Positions 51,320 to 62,800 of a stretch of 64,000 bases of DNA are shown in pieces. Within the stretch, counting starts at the first letter, position 1, and every line of letters starts with the position of its first letter. This DNA is from Hypericum androsaemum. Lineage: Eukaryota; Streptophyta; Magnoliopsida; Malpighiales; Hypericaceae. The notes beneath the pieces were generated by a model that saw only the letters and a list, made by a program, of their open reading frames with translations, was not told the origin of the DNA and did no database searches. The DNA is taken from assembly GCA_963995505.1 (NCBI GenBank), contig OZ023192.1, positions 7,919,001 to 7,983,000 of the forward strand, given 5' to 3'. A program made the position numbers and the translations under genes.

Positions 51320-52157
51320 GGGAAAAGTCTACTTTAGTACCCTGTGGTATCGTCCAAAATCACTTTAGTACCCTGTGATAAAAAACTGACCAATCGAGTC
51401 ATACTTAATCCAATTAACATCAAAAAGGTCCTCGGGCAGCTGCCCGGACCCGCCCGAACGCTGCCTGGACTACGTGGCCAGCCACGTCACCAAAACTTGA
51501 TGATGTGGCGCCACGTGGAGGAGGAGGAGGATGAGGAGGAGGAGGAGGAGGAGGAGGAGGACGAAGTGGAGGAGGAGGAGGACGAAGTGGAGGAGGAGGC
51601 AGAGGAGGAGGACGAAGTGGAGGAGGTGGAGGAGGCGGAGGAGGAGGAGGAGGAGGACGAAGTAGAGGAGGAGGAGGACGAAGTGGAGGAGGAGGACAAA
51701 GTGGAGGAGGAGGAGGACGAAGTGGAGGAGGAGGCGGAGGAGGAGGAGGAGGACGAAGTGGAGGAGGAGGACGACGAGGCGGAGGAGGAGGAGGACGAGG
51801 CGGAGGAGGAGGAGGAGGACGATGAAGTAGAGGAGGATGAGGACGAGGAGGAGGAGGACGAAGTGGAGGAGGAGGCGGAGGAGGAGGAGGAGGCGGAGGA
51901 GGAGGAGGAGGAGGAGGAGGAGAGGAAGAGAGGGAAGAAGATGGTTGTCCACGTGGCGCCACGTCATCAAGTTTTGGTGACGTGGCTGGCCACGTAGTCC
52001 GGGCAGCATTCGGGCGGGTCCGGGCAGCTCCGGGCAACTGCCCGAGGACCTTTTTGATGTTAATTAGAATAAGTATGACTCGATTGGTCGGTTTTTTACC
52101 ACAGGGTACTAAAGTGATTTTGGGCGATACCACAGGGTACTAAAGTGGACTTTTCCC
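51320..52157. mobile_element. Mutator-like foldback element (838 bp) with expanded GGA-rich core
   Basis: Ends GGGAAAAGTCTACTTTAGTA and inverse, with inverted repeats of about 190 bp running through CGGGCAGCTGCCCG and GGCGCCACGTGG. Flanks AAAAAAATT (51311-51319) and TAAAAAATT (52158-52166) match at 8 of 9 positions. The space between the arms is filled by a long purine-only tract. Same family as 30437 and 47327. The long Glu-rich and Pro-rich open frames across it are products of the repeat. Confidence 0.9.
51517..51940 (+). repeat. GGA/GAC-rich purine tract
   Basis: About 420 bp of GAGGAGGAC, GAAGTGGAG and GGCGGAGGA variants, almost pure purine on the plus strand with a 3-bp base period and a looser higher-order pattern of GAGGACGAAGTGGAGGAG. 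Likely grown by slippage. Confidence 0.95.
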
Positions 52158-52204
52158 TAAAAAATTAGTTGGGCTTCCACCACGCAGCTTAGATTGACTA
52201 AAAG

Positions 52205-53539
52205 CATCTTTAAATGATTTATGAATCATGTTGGTGTTAATAATTATTATGATAACTTACAAAACTAATTATTTTGTAGATGAGGGTAGAGAATATATAT
52301 TCTAATATTTTTAAAGTAAGGATACTATAAAAAAGTAAAAAATAACGTGACCTATTGATCACTGTCAAAGCTCATTTGTGAGAATATCCTTTGTGTTTGA
52401 CATCATGCTGTGATAAAAACTATGATTTTTTTAATCGTCTGGAAATTATGAATATTAACCCAATTTTTCTGCTATTTATGTTGCGAAATATCCGATGATG
52501 TTGTTTTAGATTTTCACTTCGCAACCTCATAAATACATTAAAAAGTTTTCTCTAAAAATTTTCCCACTTAGATAAATGATAAGGTATCTCATAGCGTCCC
52601 TATGTGTGTCATATTCAAAAATAAAAGCCCGAATTCGGTTTGATTTATCTTCGCCATCACATGAACTATGAACAATGTAGGCCACCTGGGATTCGCAGTT
52701 ACATACTCAAGCTCATAACCATATGGATAATTTGTCGACAAAAATGACGTGGACTTCTTACGTCTTTCTACTCTTTTATATCCATTATCTGATACTACGA
52801 TTCATATTCTACCTCGGATATTGTAGCCAAAGTTTCTGTTTTTTTATTTACCAAAAAAAAAATTTACCAAAATTGTTTTTTATGTTTTTGGTTTATACTT
52901 GGTACCTGATCTTTTCGGCCGATTAATACTAGTTTGAACTTGATAGAACCTTTAAAAAGTTACAAAACTCTACCAACAAATATTTAACACTTTCATAATT
53001 AATACAAGTTCGGCCGACTACTTCAAAGTTTCTGTTACGCATATGTTCTTGTCACGAATTTTAATTGACAACGTGAACAAGTGCGTGTTGGAATTTTGGT
53101 CTTTGAAAGAAACCCAGAAGAAATAATACAAATCCCGCAACTTGATATTAGACGCTTAATTACTTTAGTGTCACGGTTAGGGAAGACTTAGGATAAACCT
53201 AAATACTTAGATTAATCAGCATAAATTATTGCATGTTCTAACTTAATCTTTTGAAAGTTAAATTTTTTTCACCATCTAAATTTTTTTGAATTTATATCGT
53301 TAGGCTAAATACATTTTGACTCATGTTCTAATTTAATTAAGTTATATCTTTCGAGTTCCGAGGATGTATGAATATTAAAACATGGTAGAGTTCTCGCCAC
53401 TATTTATGATTTTCTCGGAATCTAGATTGAACTTTATCAATTGGAGTCGAATATTATTTTTTTAAAGGTAAATTATTACACTATGATATTGTCAAAGTTT
53501 AAATTTTGGATCTTTTAGATATTTACAACCACTTGTGCC
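52205..53539. other. AT-rich intergenic stretch, nothing recognised
   Basis: Short open frames only. No repeat ends or protein motifs recognised. Confidence 0.4.
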
Positions 53540-53549
53540 ATTAGTCTAC

Positions 53550-53983
53550 GAGAGTGGATTGAGCACGGAGTGAAGAAATCGATTCCGTACGGTTTGGAGT
53601 GAAAGGGGACCGCAGTGGCAAGCGTAGTTATGTGATAATGGCAAGTGCAGTTATGTGATAATGACAAGCGCAGTTATGTGATAATGGCATGGCATGTGTA
53701 TTTGTGACAGTGGCAAGTCCCCGTTGATGATAATGGCGCGCGTGGTTTTTTTCATTTTGGTCCCCCATATTTTAGCATTTTTGCAAAAAAGTCACACTGG
53801 CGTGCTCAGTTATGTGATATTGGCATGCACAGTTATGTGATAATGGCATTTGTATCCAGCCTGCGTTTGTGCGTGGTTTTTTTCATTTTGGTCCCCGTAT
53901 TTTAGCGCGTTTGCAAAAAAATCCCCTCGTGTCTTCATTCCGAACGGTTCAGAATCTGAGCATTCCGTGCCCAATCCAGACCC
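53550..53983. mobile_element. Foldback element (434 bp) with 10-bp target duplication
   Basis: Left end GAGAGTGGATTGAGCACGGA; right end on the reverse strand GGGTCTGGATTGGGCACGGA. ATTAGTCTAC flanks both sides (53540-53549 and 53984-53993). The interior has three 23-bp tandem units (53618-53686, GCAAGTGCAGTTATGTGATA type) and two more related pieces near 53800-53850. A 9-10 bp duplication suggests a Mutator-like origin. Confidence 0.85.
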
Positions 53984-54155
53984 ATTAGTCTACAAGTCCT
54001 TGGCAGTCGAATATTGTTTTTAGTTGAAGCAAAGTTTGCCAAGCGCCGGTGTATGCTCGTACGCGGAAATTACGTCCCCGCGTACTAAATAAATTCTCCT
54101 CCAATATTATCCAGGAGACTTGACAAAAAAAAATATTATCCAGGAGAAACCCTTG

Positions 54156-54555
54156 GGTTTTTTTCCTAAAGCGTGTTTAAAAAAAATATTGACGAGTCTG
54201 GTATTCTCGAAATTTTTTTTATCAATCTGGTGTTGGTCAGAGAACAGTTAAATTTTTTCGTTTCGTATCACCGAAAACGGCAGTATTTCGCTGTTCTATA
54301 CATGAAAAGAGCCAAAAATGGCCGATTTGCGCCGTTTTGTATTAGAAAAGGCCAAAAATGCCGTTCTCCTGAAAACGGCCATTTTTGGCCATCTTATACG
54401 TTTTCAGGAAAAAGGCAGATTTTTTCCGTTTTCTAACTTGATACAAAATGGTAAAATTTGGCCGTTCTCTGATCAACACCAGATTAGTAAAAAAATTTCC
54501 GAGTACACCAGATTAGTGAAATAATTTTTTTTAACACCTTTTAGGAAAAAAAATC
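54156..54555. mobile_element. Foldback element (400 bp) with 9-bp target duplication
   Basis: Inverted ends GGTTTTTTTCCTAAAGCGTG and, on the reverse strand, GATTTTTTTTCCTAAAAGGTG, followed inward by (T)CTGGTGTTG(G/A)TCAGAGAAC on both arms. Perfect AAACCCTTG flanks (54147-54155 and 54556-54564). The centre contains nested inverted modules around AAACGGCCATTTTTGGCC. No coding capacity; probably Mutator-like by duplication length. Confidence 0.88.
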
Positions 54556-54699
54556 AAACCCTTGCGAGACTGGGTTTCAGGCAAAGTAGGGAGAGTGCGA
54601 TATCAAATCTTTGCAGCTTTTTGTAGCTGAATATTTTAGTCGATGTTCGGTTTTCAGACAATTGATTTGAGAGTTTTGGCCCCTGATCAGAGAAGACAG

Positions 54700-54930
54700 T
54701 TTAAAGAATTTTGGGTGGGCGAAAAAAAATCTTCCACCACCCAGAGATAAGAGTAAGATAGAGTATTAGTTGAGGATCACGATTTGGATTTTTTCGTGAT
54801 AGAATTTTGACGAAATTAGCGGTCGTAATTTCACAGAAGGCCTAAAAAGAACCTTTCATTAACTAGGACATTTTTGGCCATTAATTTTTATATATTGGGG
54901 CAATTGCTCCAGTCCAACAAAAAAAAAGGG
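54700..54930 (+). repeat. Decayed 3' end of a LINE
   Basis: Resembles the tail of the LINE at 47090-47264: GATTTTTTCGTGATAGAATT, TTGACGAAATTAGCGGTCG, AACCTTTCATTAACTAGGAC and TTTTTGGCCATTAATTTTTA line up in the same order with the corresponding tail segments (GATTTTTCTGTGGTGGGG, GGCGGTCGCAACCTC, AGTGGCCATTTTATTAATA). No coding part is left. Confidence 0.55.
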
Positions 54931-55394
54931 TCTCTTCTGATGACAATTAAGCTAAGCAGCGAGCTGGACCTAAATATACACTGACGATCTAATCCAAACC
55001 TCATATTAAATAGCTGAAACACCATATATACCTCTAGTAAAAAACAAGATGACATGTGTCGAATTTAGCAAAATGAAAAGAACATTACTTCTTTTTCTAA
55101 AAGTCGATAGGAAAAAGCACTCGAAAAGTTCAAGGAAAGAACCTCCATTTCTGATAGAAGTGAGCAATAATCAAATCTGAAAATTCAAATTATACGCGGA
55201 TTAGACAAGAGGAGGGTACTGCTTAACTTGCTGACGCGCCCTTTTTTTTAATACTCCTCAGCACCCTGCACCATATCAATTTTAGAGGATTCAATAAAAT
55301 GACCACAGAAACCAAAACCTTTTGATTGCTTACATTGTACAGCAATAAGAAAAGAAAGGTAAGGTGTTATCCTTAAACACCGTGGAAGACCTAG

Positions 55395-56648
55395 ATAATA
55401 GCAAAGCTAATCTGCAAAAAACACAATGGATGAAGCAACAACGGACGGGGAGTTTCAACAAGTACCGGATGCTGAACAGAATTTGCTTCACGTTGAAAGC
55501 TGGTCTCCAACCCTGAAAATACCATTGGAAGTAGGCGGTGAACAATTTGCACCAAACATGAGATCCAAAAACCATAAACGAGGAATAAATGCACTTACAC
55601 CATCTTCGTCGAGTCGAGGATCGACAAGCAAACTGCTCCTGATGGGTGGACATTGGGGTGAAATAAACCAGGAGGGAACTTGCACCAGGGTGGCTTGCTA
55701 GGGTAATCTACAACCAAGAATCATGGCTACTGAGTAAAGCCTTGACAATAGTTTGATTGAACAAGAATGAACAATCACAAACAAAGATGGAGGATTATTC
55801 ACACGAGAAACATCTATCTTAATCTCGTCAGGGTATTGTATGAAAGAGTTTAAGACAAAATTCAAATTCCCTAGAAAAATTAGACTAGTACCACTATTGA
55901 GCAGAATAACCTGATGTAATATCCAAGTAACAACCTACATGACGACAAAGTTTCCCGAGGGAACAAACACCAACAACTATTTACATTCACTCACTTTGTT
56001 CAAAATTGAAGGCAGACAGACAGACTGGTAATAAAATAGCAGACTGACTGGATATGATTAGTATCTGACGGATAGCTTGTTAACAATGAAGTTACCCATG
56101 CCATTATTCAGTTACAACAACAGTTGCACTAAAATCTAACCAGGTAAAATAAATTGTTTTTACCCCTGCGAAGTTGATACAATTCTCCTAACATTGTAAC
56201 AAACATATATCTTAATCACGGAAAACTTGACACAGTTAGTTCCTCACGGCTTCACATATACACAAAAGCCATAATGCCAACACCAGTTGCACGCACTACT
56301 TGCACGTACTCAAGGTAAAATATATTGTTTTTACCCCTGCAAACCATCAGATTCACTGTGCCGTCGGTCAGCGTCTCCGGCTTCGCCACGAAACCCTACT
56401 TTTCGCAAGCACACAAGAGCAGCAATCTCTTAGACCCTACCAAAAAAACTCAACAGAATCCATCCGGGTAGAACCCGAACGAGCAAGGAGCCAATCCCAG
56501 GCCAAAAAGTGACACCGAAACAGAGAGAGAGAGAGAGGGAGAAACTGACATGGATGTGATCCTTCCTCCACGCTTTCCGCTCCTCCGTTAGACGACCACG
56601 CGCGAAACATCCGGACGCGAAACATCCCGCCTTGACACACCCCGGCAT
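55395..56648 (-). pseudogene. SCE1: SUMO-conjugating E2 enzyme (SCE1/UBC9-type) pseudogene
   Basis: Reverse-strand exon remnants in correct order. 56648-56550 encodes FARGRLTEERKAWRKDHIH with a donor after it; about 56396-56344 encodes GFVAKPETLTDGTVNLMV; 55707 to about 55599 encodes [20 protein letters not shown], then [11 protein letters not shown], which includes the catalytic Cys; 55512 to about 55400 encodes GWRPAFNVKQIL before losing the frame at the place of DTPNPADP. E2 enzymes of this type transfer SUMO to substrates. The exon for the region with WEGGYFPL is absent, the frame breaks after CLSIL, the normal start codon context is disturbed by a duplicated GGATGTTTCGCG, and the C-terminus is lost. 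Introns are retained, so it came from DNA duplication. Expression of a fragment cannot be excluded. Confidence 0.85.
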
Positions 56649-58907
56649 TCTCTCTCTCTCTCTCTTACACTAACTAGAAAGTTGACGCCTTGAGAGTTGT
56701 CCTGATCTTGATCACCCAAGTAAGGCAAACAAGTTTGAAATGCTGTCGTTTTTGACCCGGCAAGCCAAACACATGGCGACCAACTGGATTTAGTTAATGT
56801 GAAGTATAATATGACAAATTATTTATACAGTCCCAAATTATATATATTTCTTCATAAAACCCCTTCTTCCCATCCTCCACCCCCTCTCTCTCCACCCTCC
56901 TCCCCTCTCTCCAAACGCTGCTTTTCATATTTAGCCAAGGTTTGTTCTCCTCCTTTCTGCTTGAACCTGAACCGAAAGAGCATATTTGCCCAATTCACAA
57001 TTTCCCATTAGAAGCAAAAGCAATGGGAGTAAATGGAAGCATACCAAAGAAACGACCAGAGAGGAAAGGAAGATGCAGGTGCTGGAGGGTCTTTTACTTG
57101 TTGTTCCAGATACATGACTTGGTATGCTTATAGGGGAGCAGATTTGGTGGGGACTATTAGAGACTACCATAAAATTTTTTGACTAAAGAGAGGATGGTGA
57201 CAATCTAGATAATACAAATTAAATTAGGAGCAATATTCAAAAACTACTAGAAACCTAACTAAGCTTTAGCCAGACCTAATATTATAGGACAATGTAAAAG
57301 CCATTCAACTTGACCCTAACCTTTGCAATAGAGGTGGACAAAGAAAAAGGACTCAATGAGCTTGCTCGGATCCAGTTCAACATCGTAAATACCAAGAGGG
57401 AATTTCCTAGAACCAGCCAAAAGGCAATACGCCCACAGCAGTGCGGAAGTCAAGCCATCTGCATGTATCGGACGGGCCAACAAGACCATGCCCCTGCGAC
57501 AGGCGTTCGCGTGCAAGTAAGAGCATCCCAAGTAACATCACCTTCTCCCAAGTCAGCCGACCTATCCATAGATGTGCAGGTGTTTATAACTCCAACTTCT
57601 CCGGGTGGACCGATCGGTGCGGTGCAAAAATGACCCACCAAGTCATTGTCTCCATGTGTAGAAGAGGCGTCCACGAGTTCCCCGGTATGCGATGAGGGTC
57701 TGGCGGACCACGGGGGACCGCAACAAGACCCACCGACCTGGCCATGCTCGCCAGCCGGCGGCCGACGACGTGAAAATATTCAGAGACTAGGGTTCGCCAA
57801 AACCCTAGCAGAAACCATCTGTGAAAAATTATGGTAAAAAAACAGGTAAAATGCGAGATTACATAGGGGCATTTTGTGAAATACAAAATTATATTACGAT
57901 TAGTAGAACTATATTGCGAATAGTAGCACACTATATTAATGGTACACCATATTAAGTTTATCGGTAACATTTAGTGGATAACCATATATTTTGTTCGGTC
58001 AGTGCTGCCAACTTTTTAAAAGGTGGCATCCAATCCACTCTCCTACATTTTAGTGACAGTCACTGTTTAGAATCCATGTCAACAATCGTGTCATCACTTG
58101 ACTTAATTTAATAAGTTGATTTAATATTAATTATCTCTAATAAAAGGTGGATCCATCAAAAATGAGAAAATTTTCATTAAATTCTAAAATTCTGATTCAA
58201 CCCTGATGTCGACTAATAATAAAATATTCCCTACTATGTACGATCACATATAATATAGAAGGAAACGAGTCTGTTCCGCCGGTTGGTGCTGAATTTCAGT
58301 GGCACTAAATAGAAAAGAGAGATGTTAAAAATTACATAACGATAATTTTCAATAGTGTGACGAACCGGCACACCATTTGAAGAAAATCACACTTGTTATT
58401 CTTTCAACCTTGAAGAAAAAAGTTGGGTTGGTCTTCAAATTTAAGTTCTTGCCTTGGTGCCTGTCGATAGCTTTGCAGATGAAGCATTCAAGTTAAGTTG
58501 AAAATTTTCATTTATCTGTGCAAGCTAGTAATAGTTTCCGATTACGAACCTTACAATGGTAAGTTGAAAATATGCAATATGGCTACAACCAACAACTAAG
58601 AAAAACCAAAGGCAAAAGCGAACAAACAAGCTTTTGCAGAGTCGCCAAAAAATTTATCGCTCAATAGTACAAGGCGTTGTAAATATTTAAGAAATTTAGT
58701 ATTGGATACTTGATTCAAAACTTGTGACCGATATACCCCGTCCTGCACCGGGGGATCCATACCCACCTAAACTTGAACATGAAGGAGAGAGACGTGATGA
58801 GGAGGATGGAGTGTCCAAAAATACCCCTGATCCTGCGTGTTTCTACCATAGCCATGTGATATGCACGCTTGACTTGGTCATAATAAATCAACGGTCCACA
58901 TTTATTC
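56649..58907. other. Intergenic DNA with unassigned open frames
   Basis: Pyrimidine-rich run at 56862-56920. A less AT-rich part at 57310-57840 has reverse-strand frames of 71-128 codons, beginning near a TAGGGTTTTGGCGAACCC leader-like string at about 57780-57805; I recognise no product. The last part, next to the copia LTR at 58908, has a short plus-strand frame at 58724 (TDIPRPAPGDPYPPKLE), also unrecognised. No exon structure could be supported. Confidence 0.3.
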
Positions 58908-59857
58908 TGTTGGGTTTGAATGCATTTTTTAATGTATTTGGCCCAAAGTGGAGGCCCAAAAGGGAAATGAATGGGGCAATACCACATTGATTAGAGCAAG
59001 GAGGATTTCCTTGTTTATAAGGAATTCCCCTCCTTGCCTCTCAACTTGATTGGCTACCCAAAAGGCTGACCCACCGCTAGCTGCCTGCGAGGACGGTGCT
59101 TCGCACGAGCACGAGCACACGCACGTGCGTGTGCGCCTGGCGCATTGGACGCAGGTCGCAACGGACGCTTTGTGGCGCACTTGGCACTTCGCACGTGTCG
59201 CGAGGAGCTGGAGGAGCCTTAAGTATTTTGCACGGGTCCGGAGGCAGCTGCGCAGCTACCGAAGTGACGAGGAGTTGCGAGCACTCTCCAGCAGGCCACC
59301 GAAGAGGCACGACGGACTGGAACGTCCAGGAGGCTTCCAGAAGGCCGAAGGAGTGCGAGATCTCCTGCGAAAGGGCGCCTGGAAGGATCCAGAAGCCTCC
59401 GAAGGGTCACGAGCGCAGCCTAGCGCGCCTGGAAGGGTCCAGAACCATCGAAGGGCCACGAGCGCAGCCAGACAGCCTGTTGGCCGAGCGGACGCGTCTC
59501 TTCGGGGTGGCTGCCTCCCTGCCTCCTCCAGCCTATAAATAGGCGTGCCCTCCTTGCCATTTCCTCATCCCAGCAACAAAGCATTCTCCGAGCATTTGTT
59601 GACTTCTCCTCTTCCCCGTTCTTCACTTAGAAAAGAGTTCGAAAGTTCTGGGTATATAAGGGTTCGTCCGAAAGTTTCGAGATACGTGTACAACGTTCTT
59701 GGAAACGCCCTAAACAGTCATTGTATCTTGGGGACGATTGCCTTAGCCCGTACCGCACTGAAATATACGGGGCAATCTCGTCTTACGGAGAAAGTGTCCA
59801 ACACTTGCCTCGACTGAAGTAGATCCTAATCAAGTACACCAACTCCGACATCCAACA
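58908..59857 (+). repeat. Candidate 5' LTR of the copia element
   Basis: Starts TGTTGGGTTTGAATGC and ends GACATCCAACA, giving the TGTTGG/CCAACA ends that also mark the copia LTR at 48069-49299. Contains a TATA box and ends 28 bp before the gag start codon. An alternative end is CCAACA at 59804. The second LTR needed for proof is outside the window. Long open frames on both strands here are due to high G+C and have no recognisable product. Confidence 0.65.
59534..59541 (+). promoter_or_regulatory. TATA box candidate in the copia 5' LTR
   Basis: TATAAATA in a G+C-rich context. A second candidate TATATAAG lies at 59653-59660. Transcription would start some 25-35 bp downstream of whichever is used. 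Confidence 0.45.
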
Positions 59858-59874
59858 ATCGTAAGACGAGATTG
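59773..59874 (+). other. 15-bp perfect inverted repeat spanning the LTR end
   Basis: CAATCTCGTCTTACG (59773-59787) is exactly complementary to CGTAAGACGAGATTG (59860-59874). The second arm occupies the place directly after the LTR where a tRNA primer site is expected, but has no TGG start and no match to the usual initiator-tRNA primer site (TGGTATCAGAGC). Confidence 0.75.
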
Positions 59875-59885
59875 TGTACTTGAAG

Positions 59886-62800
59886 ATGGCATCGACAAGC
59901 TCAGCACCAGCGGTCCCGGGAACTGTCCACGCCGAAAGGCCGGCCAAGTTCAACGGTACCGAATTCAAGAGGTGGCAACAGAAGATGTTGTTCTACCTGA
60001 CGACGCTCAACCTGGTCCGATTCTTGAAGGAAGAGGCTCCGAAGGTGGCGGAAAATGAGGCGGATCAACAGAAGATCAACGTCCTCGATGCATGGAGTCA
60101 CATCGACTTCCTATGCCGGAACTACATCCTGAATGGACTAGACGACACGCTCTACAGTGTGTACGCGGAAGCTAAGACCGCTAAAGAGCTGTGGAGTTCA
60201 CTCGAGAAGAAGTACAAAACGGAGGATGCCGGGACGAAGAAATTCATCGTCGGACGATTCCTCGACTTCAAGATGGTGGACTCCAAGAAGGTCATCGACC
60301 AAGTGCAAGAGTTGCAGCTGATCCTTCACGAGATCCAAGCGGAAGGGATGCAACTCAGCGAGTCCTTCCAAGTAGCTGCAATGATCGAGAAGCTCCCCCC
60401 GCTGTGGAAGGACTTCAAGAGCTACCTCAAGCACAAGAGGAAGGACATGGGCCTAGAAGACCTGATTGTGAGACTTAGGATCGAGGAAGACAACCAGAAA
60501 TCCGAAGTCAAGCAAGGTAAGGCCAACTCTGAGACCACCGTGCACCTCGCTGAGGGAAAAAGTGGCAAGAAGAGGAAGAAGTCCGGGGATAAGCAGTAGA
60601 AGCAAGAGCCCAAGAAGAAAAAGAAGATCAAGGGCGACTGCTACAACTGCGGTAAACCTGGACACATTGCTAAGGGCTGTCGCCAGCCGAAGAAGGACAA
60701 CCAAGGAAAGGCTAACCTGGCTGAAGACTTATCCCAGATGGATCTGTCAGCCATGGTGTTTGAAGCCAACCTGGTGGACAATCCGAGAGAGTGGTTCGTG
60801 GACACTGGAGCTACCCGCCACGTCTGCTCGGACAAGGAGATGTTCTCGAACTATATCCCGATCACCGGCCGAAAGCTGTTCATGGGAAACTCTGCAACGT
60901 CCAAGATCGTTGGTCTGGGAAAGGTGGTCCTGAAGCTGACCTCAGGAAAGGAGCTGACCCTCAAGGATGTGCTGCATGTCCCGGACATCCGCAAGAACTT
61001 AGTCTCTGGCTCACTGTTAAGCAAAGCCGGTCTTAAGCTTGTATTTGAGGCTGATAAGTTTGTACTGACCAAAGCGGGTCAATTCATAAGAAAGGGTTAT
61101 CTAGAAAGGGGGCTATTTAAGATGAATGTAATAACTGTACATCGCACCTTTAACGGTGAAAATAAAGTTAATGCTTCTTCTTACTTGGCCGAGTGTTCTA
61201 ATTTATGGCATGGTAGATTAGGACACGTAAATCTAAACTCGCTAAGAAAGTTAGTAAGTTTAAATTTATTACCGAATCTAGAGTTCAACCCATCCGATAA
61301 ATGTGAAGTATGTGTGGAGGCTAAAATGACCAAAGCACCTTTCCATTCAGTGGAAAGAAGTACTACGCCTTTAGAATTAATTCATACGGATATTTGCGAT
61401 ATGAAACACGTGCAAACTAAAGGCGGGAAGAAATTCTTCATCACGTTTATCGATGATTGCACGAGATACTGTTACGTATATCTCCTAAGGGGCAAAGACG
61501 AAGCTCTTGATGCTTTTAAGAGATATAAGAATGAGGTTGAAAATCAACTCAACGTGAAAATCAAAATGATCTGAAGTGATCGAGGAGGAGAATATGTAGC
61601 TCCGTTTGAGGAACTCTGTCAAGAACATGGCATTATTCATCAGACGACTGCTCCATATTCACCTCAATCGAATGGCGTAGCTGAACGCAAAAATCGAACT
61701 CTTAAGGAGATGATGAACGCTATGTTGATTAGCTCGGGCTTACCCCAGAACATGTGGGGGGAAGCTGTGCTCTCAGCTAACCACATTCTAAACAAATTGC
61801 CACACAAGAAAAGGGATAAAATCCCATATGAACTATGGATAGGAAGGAAGCCTTCCTACGGTTACCTTAAAGTGTGGGAGTGCCTAGCAAAGGTCGAAGT
61901 ACCTAAGCCTAAGCAGGTGCGAATAGGACCCAAGACTATTGATTGCATCTTTATCAGATATGCGCAAAATAGTAGTGCTTATCGATTCTTGGTGCATAAA
62001 TCTGAAAACCCTGAGATAAACACGGGAATGGTCATAGAATCAAGGAACGCAACATTTTTTGAAGATAGCTTTCCTAATAAGGAAAGAAAGGAAGCAAGTC
62101 CGAAGAAAAGGGCTCACGAGACTACGCAAGGGTCAAATTAGAAAGATGATGAACCTAGACGTAGTAAACGGACGAAGGTGACCAAATCTTTCGGTCTGGA
62201 CTATCTAACCTATGCGTTAGAAGATGAACCCAGGACAATCCAAGAGGCATTGTCCAGTCCAGATGCTCCACTCTGGAAGGAAGCTATCAATAGTGAGATA
62301 GAATCCATTATGCAAAACCACACGTGGAAAATCGTGGATCTCCCACCGGGCTGCAAACCTTTGGGATACAGGTGGATCCTAAAAAGGAAATACAAAGCTG
62401 ATGGATCAATCGATAAGTACAAAGCTCGATTGGTAGCTAAGGGGTTCAAGCAGAAGGAGGGATATGATTTCTTTGACACGTATTCACCGGTCACAAGAAT
62501 CACATCGATTAGAGTACTCATAGCTGTTGCAGCACTCTATAACCTCGAGATCCACCAAATGGATGTAAAAACAGCTTTCCTAAATGGAGAACTGGAAGAG
62601 GAGATATACATGGAGCAACCTGAAGGGTTTGTGGCTCCCGGTCAAGAGCATAAAGTATGCCGACAAGTCAAGTTACTATACGGGCTAAAATAAGCGCCGA
62701 AACAGTGGCACGAGAAATTTGACAGAACAATGTTGTCAAATGGATTTAAGATCAATGAGTGCGATAAATGTGTTTACATTAAGGGCACACCTGAAGCTTA

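Noticed and set aside
51344..52133. Long acidic (Glu-rich) and Pro-, Leu- or Ser-rich open frames on both strands
   Set aside because: All arise from the GGA/GAC repeat tract inside a transposable element; every frame is open because the repeat lacks stops.
57316..57970. Reverse-strand frames of 71-128 codons with a plant-like leader string
   Set aside because: No product recognised, no supported splice structure, stops between plausible parts; noted in the intergenic entry but not called a gene.
59050..59626. Several overlapping open frames of 60-160 codons on both strands
   Set aside because: They lie inside the G+C-rich copia LTR, overlap one another on both strands and match no known motif.
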